Assembly (NCBI RefSeq): GCF_002100145.1
Contig: NZ_JXQD01000025.1
Location: 592,166 to 656,165, forward strand
Length of the DNA: 64,000 nt
Source: Vibrio sp. qd031
GTDB taxonomy: Bacteria > Pseudomonadota > Gammaproteobacteria > Enterobacterales > Vibrionaceae
Reading direction: 5' to 3'
This document shows, piece by piece, positions 18,311 through 27,618 of this stretch. A program made the position numbers and the translations under genes. Within the stretch, counting starts at the first letter, position 1. Every line of letters starts with the position of its first letter. The notes under the pieces were generated by a model. The model worked only from the letters and a program-made list of their open reading frames with translations, ran no database searches and was not told the DNA's origin.

Positions 18311-19560
18311 AATGCAGACCCTTGTGTCGCAGAGGAGGAATTGGACAACCAGCGGCGTTTGATATGGTCTATAAGGGTAGGGACAGGCCTTAGCAGCGCG
18401 CGCAGTCGAGATTGAGCCTGAGCTGGGTTTTGCTCCAACTGCTCCTGATACAGTTGCTCCATGCTTTGTTGGTTAGCTGCAACAGTAAACTGTGTTTTGG
18501 CTTTTCGATACGCGTTGTAGGCAAGGCGTCTTGCCAATAGCGGATCCGATAACAGGTGTTCTATATGCTGAGCCAACAATGGTGCGGTATTAATGTTACT
18601 TACATAGAGAATACCCGTTTTAAGGTGGTCTACAACTTCACCAATCCCTCCCACATTTGGGGCAATGACTGGCAAACGAGCAAGAGCGGCTTCTACAAGA
18701 ACCAGTCCAAAGGCTTCGCTTCGCGCACCGCTAACCATAAGATCGATATCACTGCAGAGCCATTTAGGTACGTCAGGTTGTTCCCCTACGAAATGGACGA
18801 AGTGTTCAAGTCCTAGGGTTGCAACTTGAGTTTGTAAAACGGTTTTTTCTGGGCCGTCACCTATGATGACCAAATGGCAACGAGACTGTTGGCGGTGTAA
18901 GCACTCTATGGCACTAATTACCCGATCAAATCCTTTGCGATGAATGAGCGAACCCACACTGACAACGACTTTTTCGTTTTGGTTTATACCCAAGTGCTGT
19001 TTGACACTAAATACATTTTGGTCTGTGTTTTGTGGTTCGGGCACACCATTGTGAACAACACTTAATTGCTGTTTAGGGTAGCCTTCATTGAGGAGAGCGT
19101 GACTTACAGCATGACTGACGCACACGATGTATGGCGCAATGTGTAGGCCTAAGGTTATTCTGTCATGCAAGTTGTAGGGGCTGTGCAAATGAGTCAATGA
19201 TGGAACATTGCATTGTCTAGCGGCACCGAGTACCCATTGACAGGGCGCACCGCTGTTTATATGGATGAGCTGGATTTGGTAATGCTTGATAAGTTGAATG
19301 GCTCTGCGGCGCTGCTTTGCCCAAGCTAGCAGGTTAAAGCGGCGTCGAGACGAATCAAAGCTAATAGCAATATCAAAACGTTCAAACTCAACGGTGATCC
19401 CTGCACGTCGAGCTGCTGACGCCATAGCGCAATTGTTGGTCCATAAAACAGGCACATAATGGCTATCGAGATTATTCAGTAAATTCAGCGCACATACTTC
19501 GCTGCCACGGATCCAATTATCCCCAAAGTGTACAAACAGTAGCGGTATTGAGTTTTGCAT
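18307..19560 (-). CDS. sypI: Glycosyltransferase family 4, SypI-like
   Basis: 417 residues from the ATG at 19560, which has AAGGAG six to seven bases upstream. The frame is open to 19623, but that start lies inside the sigma-54 promoter and is rejected. The N-terminal 'GDNWIRGSEVCALNLL' is a GT-B acceptor loop. 'VVSVGSLIHRKGFDRVI' and 'SEAFGLVLVEAALARLPVIAPNVGGIGE' form the donor domain of GT4 enzymes. First gene of the I-J-K-L unit. Confidence 0.84.
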   Translation of the reverse strand: MQNSIPLLFVHFGDNWIRGSEVCALNLLNNLDSHYVPVLWTNNCAMASAARRAGITVEFERFDIAISFDSSRRRFNLLAWAKQRRRAIQLIKHYQIQLIHINSGAPCQWVLGAARQCNVPSLTHLHSPYNLHDRITLGLHIAPYIVCVSHAVSHALLNEGYPKQQLSVVHNGVPEPQNTDQNVFSVKQHLGINQNEKVVVSVGSLIHRKGFDRVISAIECLHRQQSRCHLVIIGDGPEKTVLQTQVATLGLEHFVHFVGEQPDVPKWLCSDIDLMVSGARSEAFGLVLVEAALARLPVIAPNVGGIGEVVDHLKTGILYVSNINTAPLLAQHIEHLLSDPLLARRLAYNAYRKAKTQFTVAANQQSMEQLYQEQLEQNPAQAQSRLRALLRPVPTLIDHIKRRWLSNSSSATQGSAL

Positions 19561-19613
19561 TGCCAGCTCCTTAAAACGAAGACCACGATAATCCACGTGT
19601 CTATTGTTGTAGA

Positions 19614-19628
19614 GCAAGTGCAATGCCA
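19614..19628 (-). promoter_or_regulatory. Sigma-54 promoter of sypI
   Basis: Minus strand TGGCATTGCACTTGC, a very good -24/-12 match with GG and GC ten bases apart. Transcription should start about 40 bases before the sypI ATG at 19560, which also supports that start. Confidence 0.87.
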
Positions 19629-19676
19629 GTTTTTAACTTGTTGTTTTTCAACGGTTAAGTTGATTTGTATTTGCTA

Positions 19677-19691
19677 TTCTCAATTTGAGAA
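19677..19691. promoter_or_regulatory. SypG-type enhancer site upstream of sypI
   Basis: Perfect palindrome TTCTCAATTTGAGAA, 48 bases upstream of the -24 element, located between the outer-membrane barrel gene and sypI. Confidence 0.87.
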
Positions 19692-19758
19692 TCAGCTTGG
19701 TAGCTTCAACTTAGACTCGGTAGGTTGCGCTGCGCTTGGCAGGCTTCTCTCATCAAGC

Positions 19759-20754
19759 CTAAAATTTATTGAAATGAAAGACGATACTGCCACCTTTTAG
19801 CGCAGAGCCGTAATTGAGGTTTAAGCCAAGACCAATATTTTTTATTGCGTCCCAGTGAGTTGGGTTGTTATAAAGCCAACCAATAGATGCGCCGTAGTAG
19901 TGTTGAGCGCCTAACTCAGATTGCAAAATGGCGGATAGGTCAACACGCTTTGCTCCTAAGAATACAGTGTGCTTTTGGCTTAATAGATCGTAATAACCGG
20001 TCACTCTATTGGTAATATACCAGCCATCTGGCTGACCTATATCTCCATCATTGGCATCGCCCCAAGCAATACCGTTGAAATAGTTCCATTTCGAGCTTGC
20101 GTGCCATCGTCCCCAGGAGGTTGGCAGGCGATAATCAAGAGTAAATCCCGGCTCAAACAGTAAGGCCCAGGCAGAGGTGTTAATAATACGGCCATTCAAT
20201 GCGTCTTCAATCTCTTGGGCTTCTGGTACGTCGGTACTGTAGCTGTTTTTATAATAGGTAAGGTAGGTGTTGAATGACGGGTACAGTGTCCAATGTTCGG
20301 ACAGCGGGATTTGATACGAGTAACCCACAGCCCCACCATAACTGTGTTCAGTAAGTTGTTGGCTATCGTCAAATGCATCGACAAGCGAAACGTCGTTCTT
20401 TGAGTTGATGTAAAACAATTTGCTGTTGATGCTGTGCTGATTGTGCGCACCAAAATCAAATCCGTAGGGAAGAATATAAGTAGACTTGTTGTTTCGATTT
20501 TCTATGGCAGAGTCACTGCCCAAATTGTCGTCGCCAGTGTCAATCAATTCGTTAGGATCAAAACTGGCAAAGCCAAACTCAAGCGCATCACTGTCGGTGA
20601 GTATAACCGCAGCCGCGAATCGACTTTGCAGCAGGGTTTTTATGTCGTCGTTTATTGCGTCAGCAAGCACTGAGCAGGGCAGAGCAATCGCAATGACCAG
20701 CGAACTATGTAATGCCGCTGGCAAAGCCCGTTGAATATTTTTCACTATCGTCAT
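19759..20754 (-). CDS. Solitary outer-membrane beta-barrel protein (autotransporter-barrel type)
   Basis: 331 residues with a signal peptide (to about 'VLA-DA') and then alternating hydrophobic strands rich in Tyr and Trp. The last residue is Phe (ending HFNKF), the usual recognition signal for outer-membrane barrel insertion. It resembles the 'solitary autotransporter barrel' proteins of Vibrio, which lack a passenger. It sits between sypH and sypI, in the same direction, where the V. fischeri locus has no gene. It starts 33 bases after the sypH stop, with a weak ribosome binding site. A role in export or surface attachment of the polysaccharide is only a guess. Confidence 0.75.
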   Translation of the reverse strand: MTIVKNIQRALPAALHSSLVIAIALPCSVLADAINDDIKTLLQSRFAAAVILTDSDALEFGFASFDPNELIDTGDDNLGSDSAIENRNNKSTYILPYGFDFGAHNQHSINSKLFYINSKNDVSLVDAFDDSQQLTEHSYGGAVGYSYQIPLSEHWTLYPSFNTYLTYYKNSYSTDVPEAQEIEDALNGRIINTSAWALLFEPGFTLDYRLPTSWGRWHASSKWNYFNGIAWGDANDGDIGQPDGWYITNRVTGYYDLLSQKHTVFLGAKRVDLSAILQSELGAQHYYGASIGWLYNNPTHWDAIKNIGLGLNLNYGSALKGGSIVFHFNKF

Positions 20755-20787
20755 CCATGTCGATATGAGGTTTATTGGTTGGTAACG

Positions 20788-21825
20788 CTAAGCTATAGCA
20801 TAGTGATTAAGCAGCTGTGTCACAACCGCCTCTGATGAGAACTCTTCCACAACCGTTTGACGAGCGCTGCGACTTATTTTATTGAGCTGTTGCGGTGTCA
20901 ACTGTTGCCAGCGTTTTACATATTGAGCCAGCTGGTCTGGAGAGTCGACTAGCCAGCCATTAATGTCGTGTGCGATTAAGCTATCCATTGCGCCCACTCG
21001 CGTGCTGACCACAGGGATCCCTCGAGCCATGGCTTCTATGGCCGTCATCGCCAACCCTTCAAATCGTGAGCTTATAACGAGCAAACCAATGTTAGACCAA
21101 GCTTCATCCATATCTGATGCAAATCCCATCAAATGGACGTTGCTACCCGATTGTAAGGTGATTTCTGAGCGCATAGGGCCGTCACCGTAAAGATGAAACT
21201 CGGTATCTGGCATTTTTGCGGCTAGTGAGACAAATGTGTCGGGGCCTTTCTCGTGGCTTAATCGTCCGACAAAGGCTACTTGTTTTCCAGTAGAAGGCTG
21301 CACGTTATTGACAGCAATAAAGTTGTTTAAGGTCGTGGTTGAATAAGGAATTTTTTGCGAAATCTGCGCACTTACGGTTAAGTTGTGTGAAGCAAGACCG
21401 GCTGTGTATCGGTCAATAAAATCATACAGCCAGACTCTGCCTTTTGGCGTTTCACCACTGTGATAGGTAATAACTGTTTTGGCATTATGTGGAGTCAATT
21501 TATTGATAATGCTCGCTTTATAGCCATGAGCATGGATAACTTTTGGCTTATGTTTTCGCGACGCCATAAACAGTTGTTTGGCCAGAGCGGGTAACGAGGT
21601 AGAGGGTTGTGCGTCGACCAGTTGATGCAAATAACGAAAACGAATATTGGCCTGTTTTAATTTGTCGATAAGCAGTGATTCTTCGTCGTGCTTAGACAGT
21701 AAAACGACCTGCGCCACTTGTCCTTGTTGTTTTAAACCTTTTGCCAGTTCTAAAACATAACTTTCGATACCGCCGAACGTTAGACTGTCTAGTAGTAACC
21801 AAATATCTGTTGCATGACGAACCAC
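20788..21825 (-). CDS. sypH: Glycosyltransferase family 4, SypH-like
   Basis: 345 residues from a GTG at 21825, chosen because GGAGG stands seven bases upstream. An ATG at 21861 that overlaps the sypG stop is the alternative. 'LLDSLTFGGIESYVLELA' is the N-terminal acceptor loop; 'AFVGRLSHEKGPDTFVSLA' and 'SSRFEGLAMTAIEAMARGIPVVST' form the donor domain. It follows sypG by 35 bases and is the last classical gene of the sypA-led operon before the barrel gene. Confidence 0.82.
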   Translation of the reverse strand: MVRHATDIWLLLDSLTFGGIESYVLELAKGLKQQGQVAQVVLLSKHDEESLLIDKLKQANIRFRYLHQLVDAQPSTSLPALAKQLFMASRKHKPKVIHAHGYKASIINKLTPHNAKTVITYHSGETPKGRVWLYDFIDRYTAGLASHNLTVSAQISQKIPYSTTTLNNFIAVNNVQPSTGKQVAFVGRLSHEKGPDTFVSLAAKMPDTEFHLYGDGPMRSEITLQSGSNVHLMGFASDMDEAWSNIGLLVISSRFEGLAMTAIEAMARGIPVVSTRVGAMDSLIAHDINGWLVDSPDQLAQYVKRWQQLTPQQLNKISRSARQTVVEEFSSEAVVTQLLNHYAIA

Positions 21826-21860
21826 GTTACTTCCTCCGCGATAGGATGAGGTGCACTGCA

Positions 21861-23402
21861 TTACTCTATCTCGCTCTCTTGTGCTTCCCACTGCTGTTTT
21901 TTTCGATACACCGTAGCAGGGCTCAAATCTAACAGCACTGCTGCGTTAATGACGTTACCATCGCAGTATGCGATAGCATTTTGTATGGTTTCTCTTTCGA
22001 CTTCCCACATCGGTCTAACAGGTCTCGGTGTAGACGGTGGCAGCGGTTCATCCAGCATTTCTGCTGATGGCTTTGGTGCAGCAACGTCAGCGGATAACGT
22101 CTCGATAGATCCCAGCGGCGTGTTGTGTTCAACAGTGGGTGGCGATATAGCCGGAGAGACGATTGACTCAGTAAAACTGGCCCCTATAATCGCAGACTTA
22201 GCGTGCTCTGAGGCTTTTGCGCCTGTCGCCGTTTGTTGATTGAGCGGTGGCGGAAGGTGCTCTAACTCCACCGTTTTACCGTCGTTTAACACGATGATAT
22301 TGCGCACAATATTTTGAAGCTGGCGGACGTTTCCTGGCCAAGAGTAGCTCGACATGACATGTTTAACGTTACTGCTTATTTTAGAAAACTGCTTTCCGTC
22401 TTGCTTGGCGTACAGTTTCACAAAATGTTCCGCTAAAGTAATAATGTCCTTTCCTCGCTCTCTAAGTGGTGGCATATCAATTGGAATAACGTGAACGCGA
22501 TAGTACAAATCTTCACGAAAACGACCTTCTCTAACTTCAACCATAGGGTCTCGGTTGGTGGCACACAAGATGCGAAGATCTACCTGAATTTCTTTGCTCC
22601 CTCCAAGGGGGGTAAATCGTCCTGTTTGCAAAAAACGCAGTAATTTCTTCTGCATTTCAAGCTCCATTTCACACAGTTCATCCAAAAACAGCGTCCCGCC
22701 ATCGGCCTGTTGCGCAGCGCCTTTTCGATCGGAGGTTGCGCCCGTGAACGCACCTTTAATGTGCCCAAAGATCTCGCTTTCCATTAAGTCTTTTGGGATT
22801 GCGCCACAGTTAATCGCGACAAAGGGGCGTTTCGCGCGGGTGCTTTGTTTATGAATGGCCTCTGCGCACACCTCTTTACCTGTGCCACTCTCACCATTAA
22901 TGAAGATACTTGCTGTGGTGGGTGCGGCGCTTTCAATGGTTTTATACACCGCCTGCATCGGCAGACTTGATCCAATAAAGCCATGGAAGTTATGGCGATC
23001 AAATTTGGTTTCAAAGTTAGTGATCAGTTTCTCGAGTTTGGATTGCTTTAGATGAAGTGCAATAGAGGTTTTTAGTCGTTCGGCTTGAATAGGCTTCTCT
23101 AGGAAGTCATTCGCTCCCTTTTGAATAAGGGTAACCGCAATATCTACCGAGCCGTGAGCGGTTGCAACGATCACCGAAGTAGGAAGTTGTTCAGCAACAA
23201 TCCAGTCAAGTATCTCTTCACCAGAGGTATCGGGTAACTTTAAATCGAGAATGATTAGGGCAGGGCGTTGGTCACGAATAAATGCTTTCGCTTTTTCACC
23301 AGTATCAACCCGAAACAGATCATAGGGTTCATCTTTGACATACTGTTGGTACAAAATAGCCAGTGAATTGGAGTCTTCTACTAGTAAAACCTTTGGTCTC
23401 AT
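21861..23402 (-). CDS. sypG: Sigma-54-dependent response regulator, SypG-like
   Basis: 513 residues. Receiver domain (about 1-120) with phospho-acceptor Asp53 in 'LIILDLKLPD'. AAA+ domain (about 140-375) with Walker A GESGTGKE at 170-177 and the sigma-54 contact loop GAFTGA at 217-222. A Pro/Ser-rich linker follows, then a Fis-type helix-turn-helix (NVINAAVLLDLSPATVYRKKQQW). This is the domain order of SypG and LuxO. It should activate the four sigma-54 promoters listed here by binding the TTCTCA-N3-TGAGAA sites. The gene lies next to a stand-alone Hpt gene, as luxO lies next to luxU. Confidence 0.92.
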   Translation of the reverse strand: MRPKVLLVEDSNSLAILYQQYVKDEPYDLFRVDTGEKAKAFIRDQRPALIILDLKLPDTSGEEILDWIVAEQLPTSVIVATAHGSVDIAVTLIQKGANDFLEKPIQAERLKTSIALHLKQSKLEKLITNFETKFDRHNFHGFIGSSLPMQAVYKTIESAAPTTASIFINGESGTGKEVCAEAIHKQSTRAKRPFVAINCGAIPKDLMESEIFGHIKGAFTGATSDRKGAAQQADGGTLFLDELCEMELEMQKKLLRFLQTGRFTPLGGSKEIQVDLRILCATNRDPMVEVREGRFREDLYYRVHVIPIDMPPLRERGKDIITLAEHFVKLYAKQDGKQFSKISSNVKHVMSSYSWPGNVRQLQNIVRNIIVLNDGKTVELEHLPPPLNQQTATGAKASEHAKSAIIGASFTESIVSPAISPPTVEHNTPLGSIETLSADVAAPKPSAEMLDEPLPPSTPRPVRPMWEVERETIQNAIAYCDGNVINAAVLLDLSPATVYRKKQQWEAQESEIE

Positions 23403-23458
23403 AACGTATCCTTACCAATATTCTTAACCTATATAATCCTTAATGTAGGGCTCTATGG

Positions 23459-23830
23459 TTAGGTATCACTACCGAGTTCGTTGGAAAACTGTTCAAGCGC
23501 TTGATGTGATGAATGCAACAGCCCAACCAAATGTTGATGATGTGTAACGGCTTCATCGAGTTTTCCTGCTAAACAGAGGTGTTCGATTTTTCGAGCCGTA
23601 TGTCCAAGTGCCAAAACCCCTAACGACAGTGATGTACTGGCCAGCGAATGAACGCCAAACTCAAGTTGTTCGGTATCTTTGTCAACGATAGCTTGGTTGA
23701 TCGTATTCATCCAGTCACTGGATTCGGCTCGATAACTTTCGAAAAGAAGAGGTAATACTTCTCTACCAGTATCTTCGATGATCCTTTCAAGAACAGTGTG
23801 GTCCAAAATTGGCAGAGATTGAGAACTCAT
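23459..23830 (-). CDS. Stand-alone histidine phosphotransfer (Hpt) protein
   Basis: 123 residues from the ATG at 23830, which has a near-perfect AAGGAGG five bases upstream; an ATG seven codons earlier is rejected. All-helical, with the Hpt motif HSLASTSLSLG and phosphorylatable His61. The size and motif resemble LuxU. Its slot between sypD and sypG is where V. fischeri carries sypE and the hybrid kinase sypF. The latter ends in an Hpt domain that phosphorylates SypG. It therefore probably passes phosphate from a hybrid kinase, most simply the HahK-like kinase at 28089-29819, to SypG. The usual Lys-Gly after the His is replaced by Ala-Ser. Confidence 0.82.
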   Translation of the reverse strand: MSSQSLPILDHTVLERIIEDTGREVLPLLFESYRAESSDWMNTINQAIVDKDTEQLEFGVHSLASTSLSLGVLALGHTARKIEHLCLAGKLDEAVTHHQHLVGLLHSSHQALEQFSNELGSDT

Positions 23831-23918
23831 ACGACCCTCCTTAGTCGACAAGATATACAGAACGATAACCCAAAAATTGGCATTTCACCAAATTTGTGAG
23901 CAAATTTGATGCTATAAT

Positions 23919-24620
23919 TTAGACTCCGTAGCGAAACAGAGAACTTCGTGTTAGGTAGCTCTTGATTTTGCTTGAGGCTCGTGACCCCACAAAAGGCAAT
24001 CGGGATATAATATTGGCGATGTCCTGCGCTAATGTGTTTTGCTGATGTTGATTTAGAATGATACCGCATACATTGGCGTGGGCTTTTTCTAGCAGTGCGG
24101 TCGCGGCTTTAAGGTCGCTAGAGTTGCTTTTACCTGCCGAGACAACCAGTAGCGTCCCCTGCACCACATTCGCAATGGTGACAGTAGGGATGTTGGATTG
24201 GTTGCATTGGTTTAACGCTGTGGTGTCGACGATAATTTTGTCGTACTCGGTTTGCCATTTCTCAATGCTTTTCATTAGACTGATAGGATCTCTAAATGCC
24301 AGTTGTCGCTCTAGTGTAGCAGGGGCTTGGATCCCAGAAAAAAAATGCTGACTCTGATTATGGCGAATAAATTCTGGCGTACTTCCTTCAACCTGTGTCT
24401 TACTAGGCAGTACAAAAGCATCAAAGCTGGGGTTAAACAAGTTAAAGTCGACCAACAATGTTTTGTAACCTGCCAGTAAGTAACGCTCGGTAAGAGCCAT
24501 AGCCACGCTAGTCGCACCTGCTCCAGACTTGTCAGCGGTCACGCACAGGGTATCAATCTTATCCAGCTCAAGCTGAATGAAGATTTGTTCAATCTCTGAC
24601 AACGTCGCAGATAGGCTCAT
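23919..24620 (-). CDS. sypD: CpsD/ParA-like P-loop protein, SypD-like
   Basis: 233 residues with a variant Walker A (DKSGAGATSVA, about residues 30-40), a Walker A'-like 'LLVDFNLFNP' and Walker B-like 'YDKIIVDTTAL'. This is the fold of bacterial tyrosine kinases that control polysaccharide co-polymerases. The C-terminal tyrosine cluster that such kinases normally autophosphorylate is nearly absent (few Tyr in the last 20 residues). Kinase activity is therefore uncertain. ATG overlaps the sypC stop (TAATG). Confidence 0.75.
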   Translation of the reverse strand: MSLSATLSEIEQIFIQLELDKIDTLCVTADKSGAGATSVAMALTERYLLAGYKTLLVDFNLFNPSFDAFVLPSKTQVEGSTPEFIRHNQSQHFFSGIQAPATLERQLAFRDPISLMKSIEKWQTEYDKIIVDTTALNQCNQSNIPTVTIANVVQGTLLVVSAGKSNSSDLKAATALLEKAHANVCGIILNQHQQNTLAQDIANIISRLPFVGSRASSKIKSYLTRSSLFRYGV

Positions 24621-26731
24621 TATAACGCTCCAATCAACACTATAGTGGTTACGATTTTGAATACATCATCTAGGCTGTTGCGAGCTTTTTGAGCAAAGCT
24701 CTCTTTTTCATGAGGAACGTACACCGTATCTCCAGCGCGAATAACAGGAAGCTGTCTAAAGTTAGCCGTTTTACTAAATTCGATAAGGTCAAAAATGCGT
24801 GCTTGGTTTTGACAACATGATAGGTTCACAATGCTGATCTTCTCTAAATAGGCAAACTCACTGGTGCCCCCTGCTTCGGCAAGCAAATCTAGAACCGTCA
24901 TGTTGTCGTCAAAGTTATAGCGGCCAGGGTTATTGACTGCTCCTAACACGCGTACGGTGGTCTCTTTAGGAGTATCGAGCCAGTTTTTAGATTTCTCCGG
25001 AATGTATATGGTGTCTCCCGGTACGACAACAGGCAATAGTGATTCGTCCCCTGTTTCAAAGTAAAGCGATAGATTGAGTTTGCTGACTTGCGCGTGTGCC
25101 TTGTTACGATGAGTTACGCGAACATTATGGATATCGGCATCTTTAGTTGGGCCATCCGCGGCCGACAAAATGTCGAGAAAATGCATCTCATTAGTGAAGC
25201 GATAGCGACCTGGAGAGTTAACTTGTCCAAAGACGTAAATAGACGCATCAGAGCTTTGACGGACCCACTGGGATTTATTGTCAGACGGATCTTGTGGTAA
25301 GTCGTGTACTCGGACGATAGCACCGGCCGAAATTTGCGGAAGCTCACTCACCTGAGCGCCGTTTTTGATGTAATTGTCGAGGTCAAATATCACTACCGGT
25401 CCACGCCCTGATGCAATCTCAATTTTTGTGGTATCGGCGCGCAATGTAGGTCCGCCAACGTGAGCCAGTAAATCCATTAGATCCATCTCACTGGACCATT
25501 CAATGCGTCCAGGTCTAACGACTTCACCAATCACTTTCACGGCTCGACTCGGAGCCACTTTAAGCCATGACTTCTCATTCATGTCGGTTTTTTCAGGAAC
25601 AAATAGTGCGTCACCAGCTTCAATTGCAGGGGGCATTTGATTGGTCAGCCCCTCCGAGTAGGCGGTAAGGTCAAAACGAATAACGCGACCATTTGCTTTA
25701 ATTAGTCTAATTTGACGAGATTCGGCAAAGCGCGTCGGGCCGCCTGCGTTTGCCAGAATATCCATAAAGGTAGCGCCTTTGTTTCCCTCATAGGCACCAG
25801 GAAAAGCCACTTCTCCCATCACATACACAGTATTGGCGCCAGATTTGATCTCTTCTTCCATTTTTGGCACAAATACAGTCGCGCCAGCTTCGATGTTAGG
25901 TAATAGGCTTTCGTCGCCTGTGTCTAAATAGCGTTTTAAGTTAAACAACGCAGGGGTGTTTCCTGAAATCACGCGGATCTGCTCTACGCTGGCGTAGCGT
26001 GTAACGCCGCCAGAGCGCATCAACAAGTCCACTAGGTTCATCTCTTGTTTGTAGCTAAAAGAGCCAGGTGCATTCACTTCACCAAAGACTTTAATTGCGG
26101 TGCGGCTGTCGGCGCTGTCACCGGCATTGGCTAGCTTTGCGGCGTCAAATTCTTGTTCGATGTTGCCGACAAGCGGTGATGCTGGAACAAACAACGTATC
26201 CAATGAAGCCAGCTTAGGCAGTGTACTGTTCACGCCCGTATCCAAAAACTGTTTATAGTTAAATAGTTTTACTTCGCCCGCTCGCTTTAGCTGTAGGCGG
26301 TCTAATTGCGCACCAGCACGCAAGCCACCTGCGGCGTAAATCGCCATTTGCACCGTCGCGTTGTCAGCCAGAGTATATTCACCTGGGTTTTGCACGTAAC
26401 CTTGCACTGAAATCAAGATTTGTCGCTTAGCCACAAACACTCTTAATGTGTTGAGATCCCGATAGACTTGGCTTAATTGCTCACGCACTGCTTTGTCTAA
26501 TTGGTCATCTTTGTAACCGGCAACGTAAATTGGACCAACTTCAGGCAGCTCAATTCGGCCTGTTTTATCCACCTGAAAGGCTCTATTTAGACTGGCTTCA
26601 CCAGGTAGGTTTATCTGCACGCTATCGCCAATTTGCACTGAGTTTGCGCTGGCAAAAGCAGAATAGCTGATTAACACGGCAATGATCGCGATGCGGCGAA
26701 TGAGGGTGAGTGTAAGCGGTAAGATGCTCAT
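24620..26731 (-). CDS. sypC: Polysaccharide export protein with six SLBB domains, SypC-like
   Basis: 703 residues. Signal peptide ending near 'SAFASA', then a Poly_export domain (about 32-105). Six SLBB repeats follow, each beginning with a 'V.V.G.V..PG.Y' strand (for example ISVQGYVQNPGEY, VYVMGEVAFPGAY, VRVLGAVNNPGRY). A C-terminal hydrophobic helix probably spans the outer membrane as in Wza. No lipobox Cys is seen at the signal cleavage site. It should form the export channel. It overlaps sypB upstream (ATGA) and sypD downstream. Confidence 0.87.
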   Translation of the reverse strand: MSILPLTLTLIRRIAIIAVLISYSAFASANSVQIGDSVQINLPGEASLNRAFQVDKTGRIELPEVGPIYVAGYKDDQLDKAVREQLSQVYRDLNTLRVFVAKRQILISVQGYVQNPGEYTLADNATVQMAIYAAGGLRAGAQLDRLQLKRAGEVKLFNYKQFLDTGVNSTLPKLASLDTLFVPASPLVGNIEQEFDAAKLANAGDSADSRTAIKVFGEVNAPGSFSYKQEMNLVDLLMRSGGVTRYASVEQIRVISGNTPALFNLKRYLDTGDESLLPNIEAGATVFVPKMEEEIKSGANTVYVMGEVAFPGAYEGNKGATFMDILANAGGPTRFAESRQIRLIKANGRVIRFDLTAYSEGLTNQMPPAIEAGDALFVPEKTDMNEKSWLKVAPSRAVKVIGEVVRPGRIEWSSEMDLMDLLAHVGGPTLRADTTKIEIASGRGPVVIFDLDNYIKNGAQVSELPQISAGAIVRVHDLPQDPSDNKSQWVRQSSDASIYVFGQVNSPGRYRFTNEMHFLDILSAADGPTKDADIHNVRVTHRNKAHAQVSKLNLSLYFETGDESLLPVVVPGDTIYIPEKSKNWLDTPKETTVRVLGAVNNPGRYNFDDNMTVLDLLAEAGGTSEFAYLEKISIVNLSCCQNQARIFDLIEFSKTANFRQLPVIRAGDTVYVPHEKESFAQKARNSLDDVFKIVTTIVLIGAL

Positions 26732-27543
26732 TGGTTGCCTCCTGTCGAACTGGTCGATACAACATCAATGCTGACTCGGCGGTTAGTCAGTTTGGTTGCT
26801 ACGCTTTCACCTTCAAAAAGAGGTAGCGTATCGCCAACAGAAAGGGTTTGAATGCGCATAGGTGGTAGACCAAACACAGTTAAGTAGCGTTTGACTTGGT
26901 CTGCGCGACCCATCGCTAGCTTATCGTTGTATTGAGCATCGCCAGTGGCATCAGCGTGACCGGTCACACGTAAATTTAAGTTGGGATATTGGTTAAGCAG
27001 TGTAGTTGCTTTGGCTAGGTGACCCATGTACTTTGGATTAATCTCAATCGAGTCTATAGCAAACTGATTATCAATGTTCAGCAGTTCCACCAGTTCAGTG
27101 ATCACGGCAACTTCGTTTTGAAATGCAGCATTATGTTCTGGTGGGACGCAACTTGCTTGAGAGCGCACGTAATCGAGCTGATTTTCCAGTTTGGCTAGGT
27201 TTTTTCTCTGGATCACAATGTCATTGGCGGCATCAAGAAGCAATTGTCCTTCAAGCTCTCTTACAATGCGATTTTCTTTGGTTTTTGCTTGGACGACGGC
27301 CGCTGGAAAACACCACTCTGCGCCTTTTTGGATCAATGAGTCCAAATGCAGTTTGGTTAAATGAAAGTCAAAACGTAGGCCATGTTCCGGTCCCAGTGGC
27401 TCATCGGGCATCACGGGAGAGAAGTCTGACGCAGAGGCAAATTCACCTAAACCACCTTGGCCGTGGTCAGGATAGCTGGCACAACCGATAATGGTTGCAG
27501 CCAGCATTGATACAGACACGTTTTTTATAGTTAGATTAGCCAT
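26728..27543 (-). CDS. sypB: OmpA-family lipoprotein, SypB-like
   Basis: 271 residues from the ATG at 27543 (GGAG nine bases upstream). Lipobox TIIGC, a central helical region (about 75-150), then a C-terminal OmpA peptidoglycan-binding domain with the hallmark 'NLRVTGHADATGDAQYNDKLAMGRADQVKRYL' pattern, seen in part as GHADATGDAQYN and NRRVSIDVV. It probably anchors the export machinery to peptidoglycan. The four-base overlap with sypC and its position after sypA match the syp order. Confidence 0.85.
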   Translation of the reverse strand: MANLTIKNVSVSMLAATIIGCASYPDHGQGGLGEFASASDFSPVMPDEPLGPEHGLRFDFHLTKLHLDSLIQKGAEWCFPAAVVQAKTKENRIVRELEGQLLLDAANDIVIQRKNLAKLENQLDYVRSQASCVPPEHNAAFQNEVAVITELVELLNIDNQFAIDSIEINPKYMGHLAKATTLLNQYPNLNLRVTGHADATGDAQYNDKLAMGRADQVKRYLTVFGLPPMRIQTLSVGDTLPLFEGESVATKLTNRRVSIDVVSTSSTGGNQ

Positions 27544-27618
27544 ACTGTCGTTCTCCGTTGAGCGCAATTTTGTTGATTATTACTGTGTCGAAAAAGTTTG
27601 GGGGAAATAGCTGTGGTG

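Noticed and set aside
19561..19623. Earlier start codon for sypI
   Set aside because: It overlaps the sigma-54 -12/-24 elements and has no ribosome binding site, while 19560 has AAGGAG.
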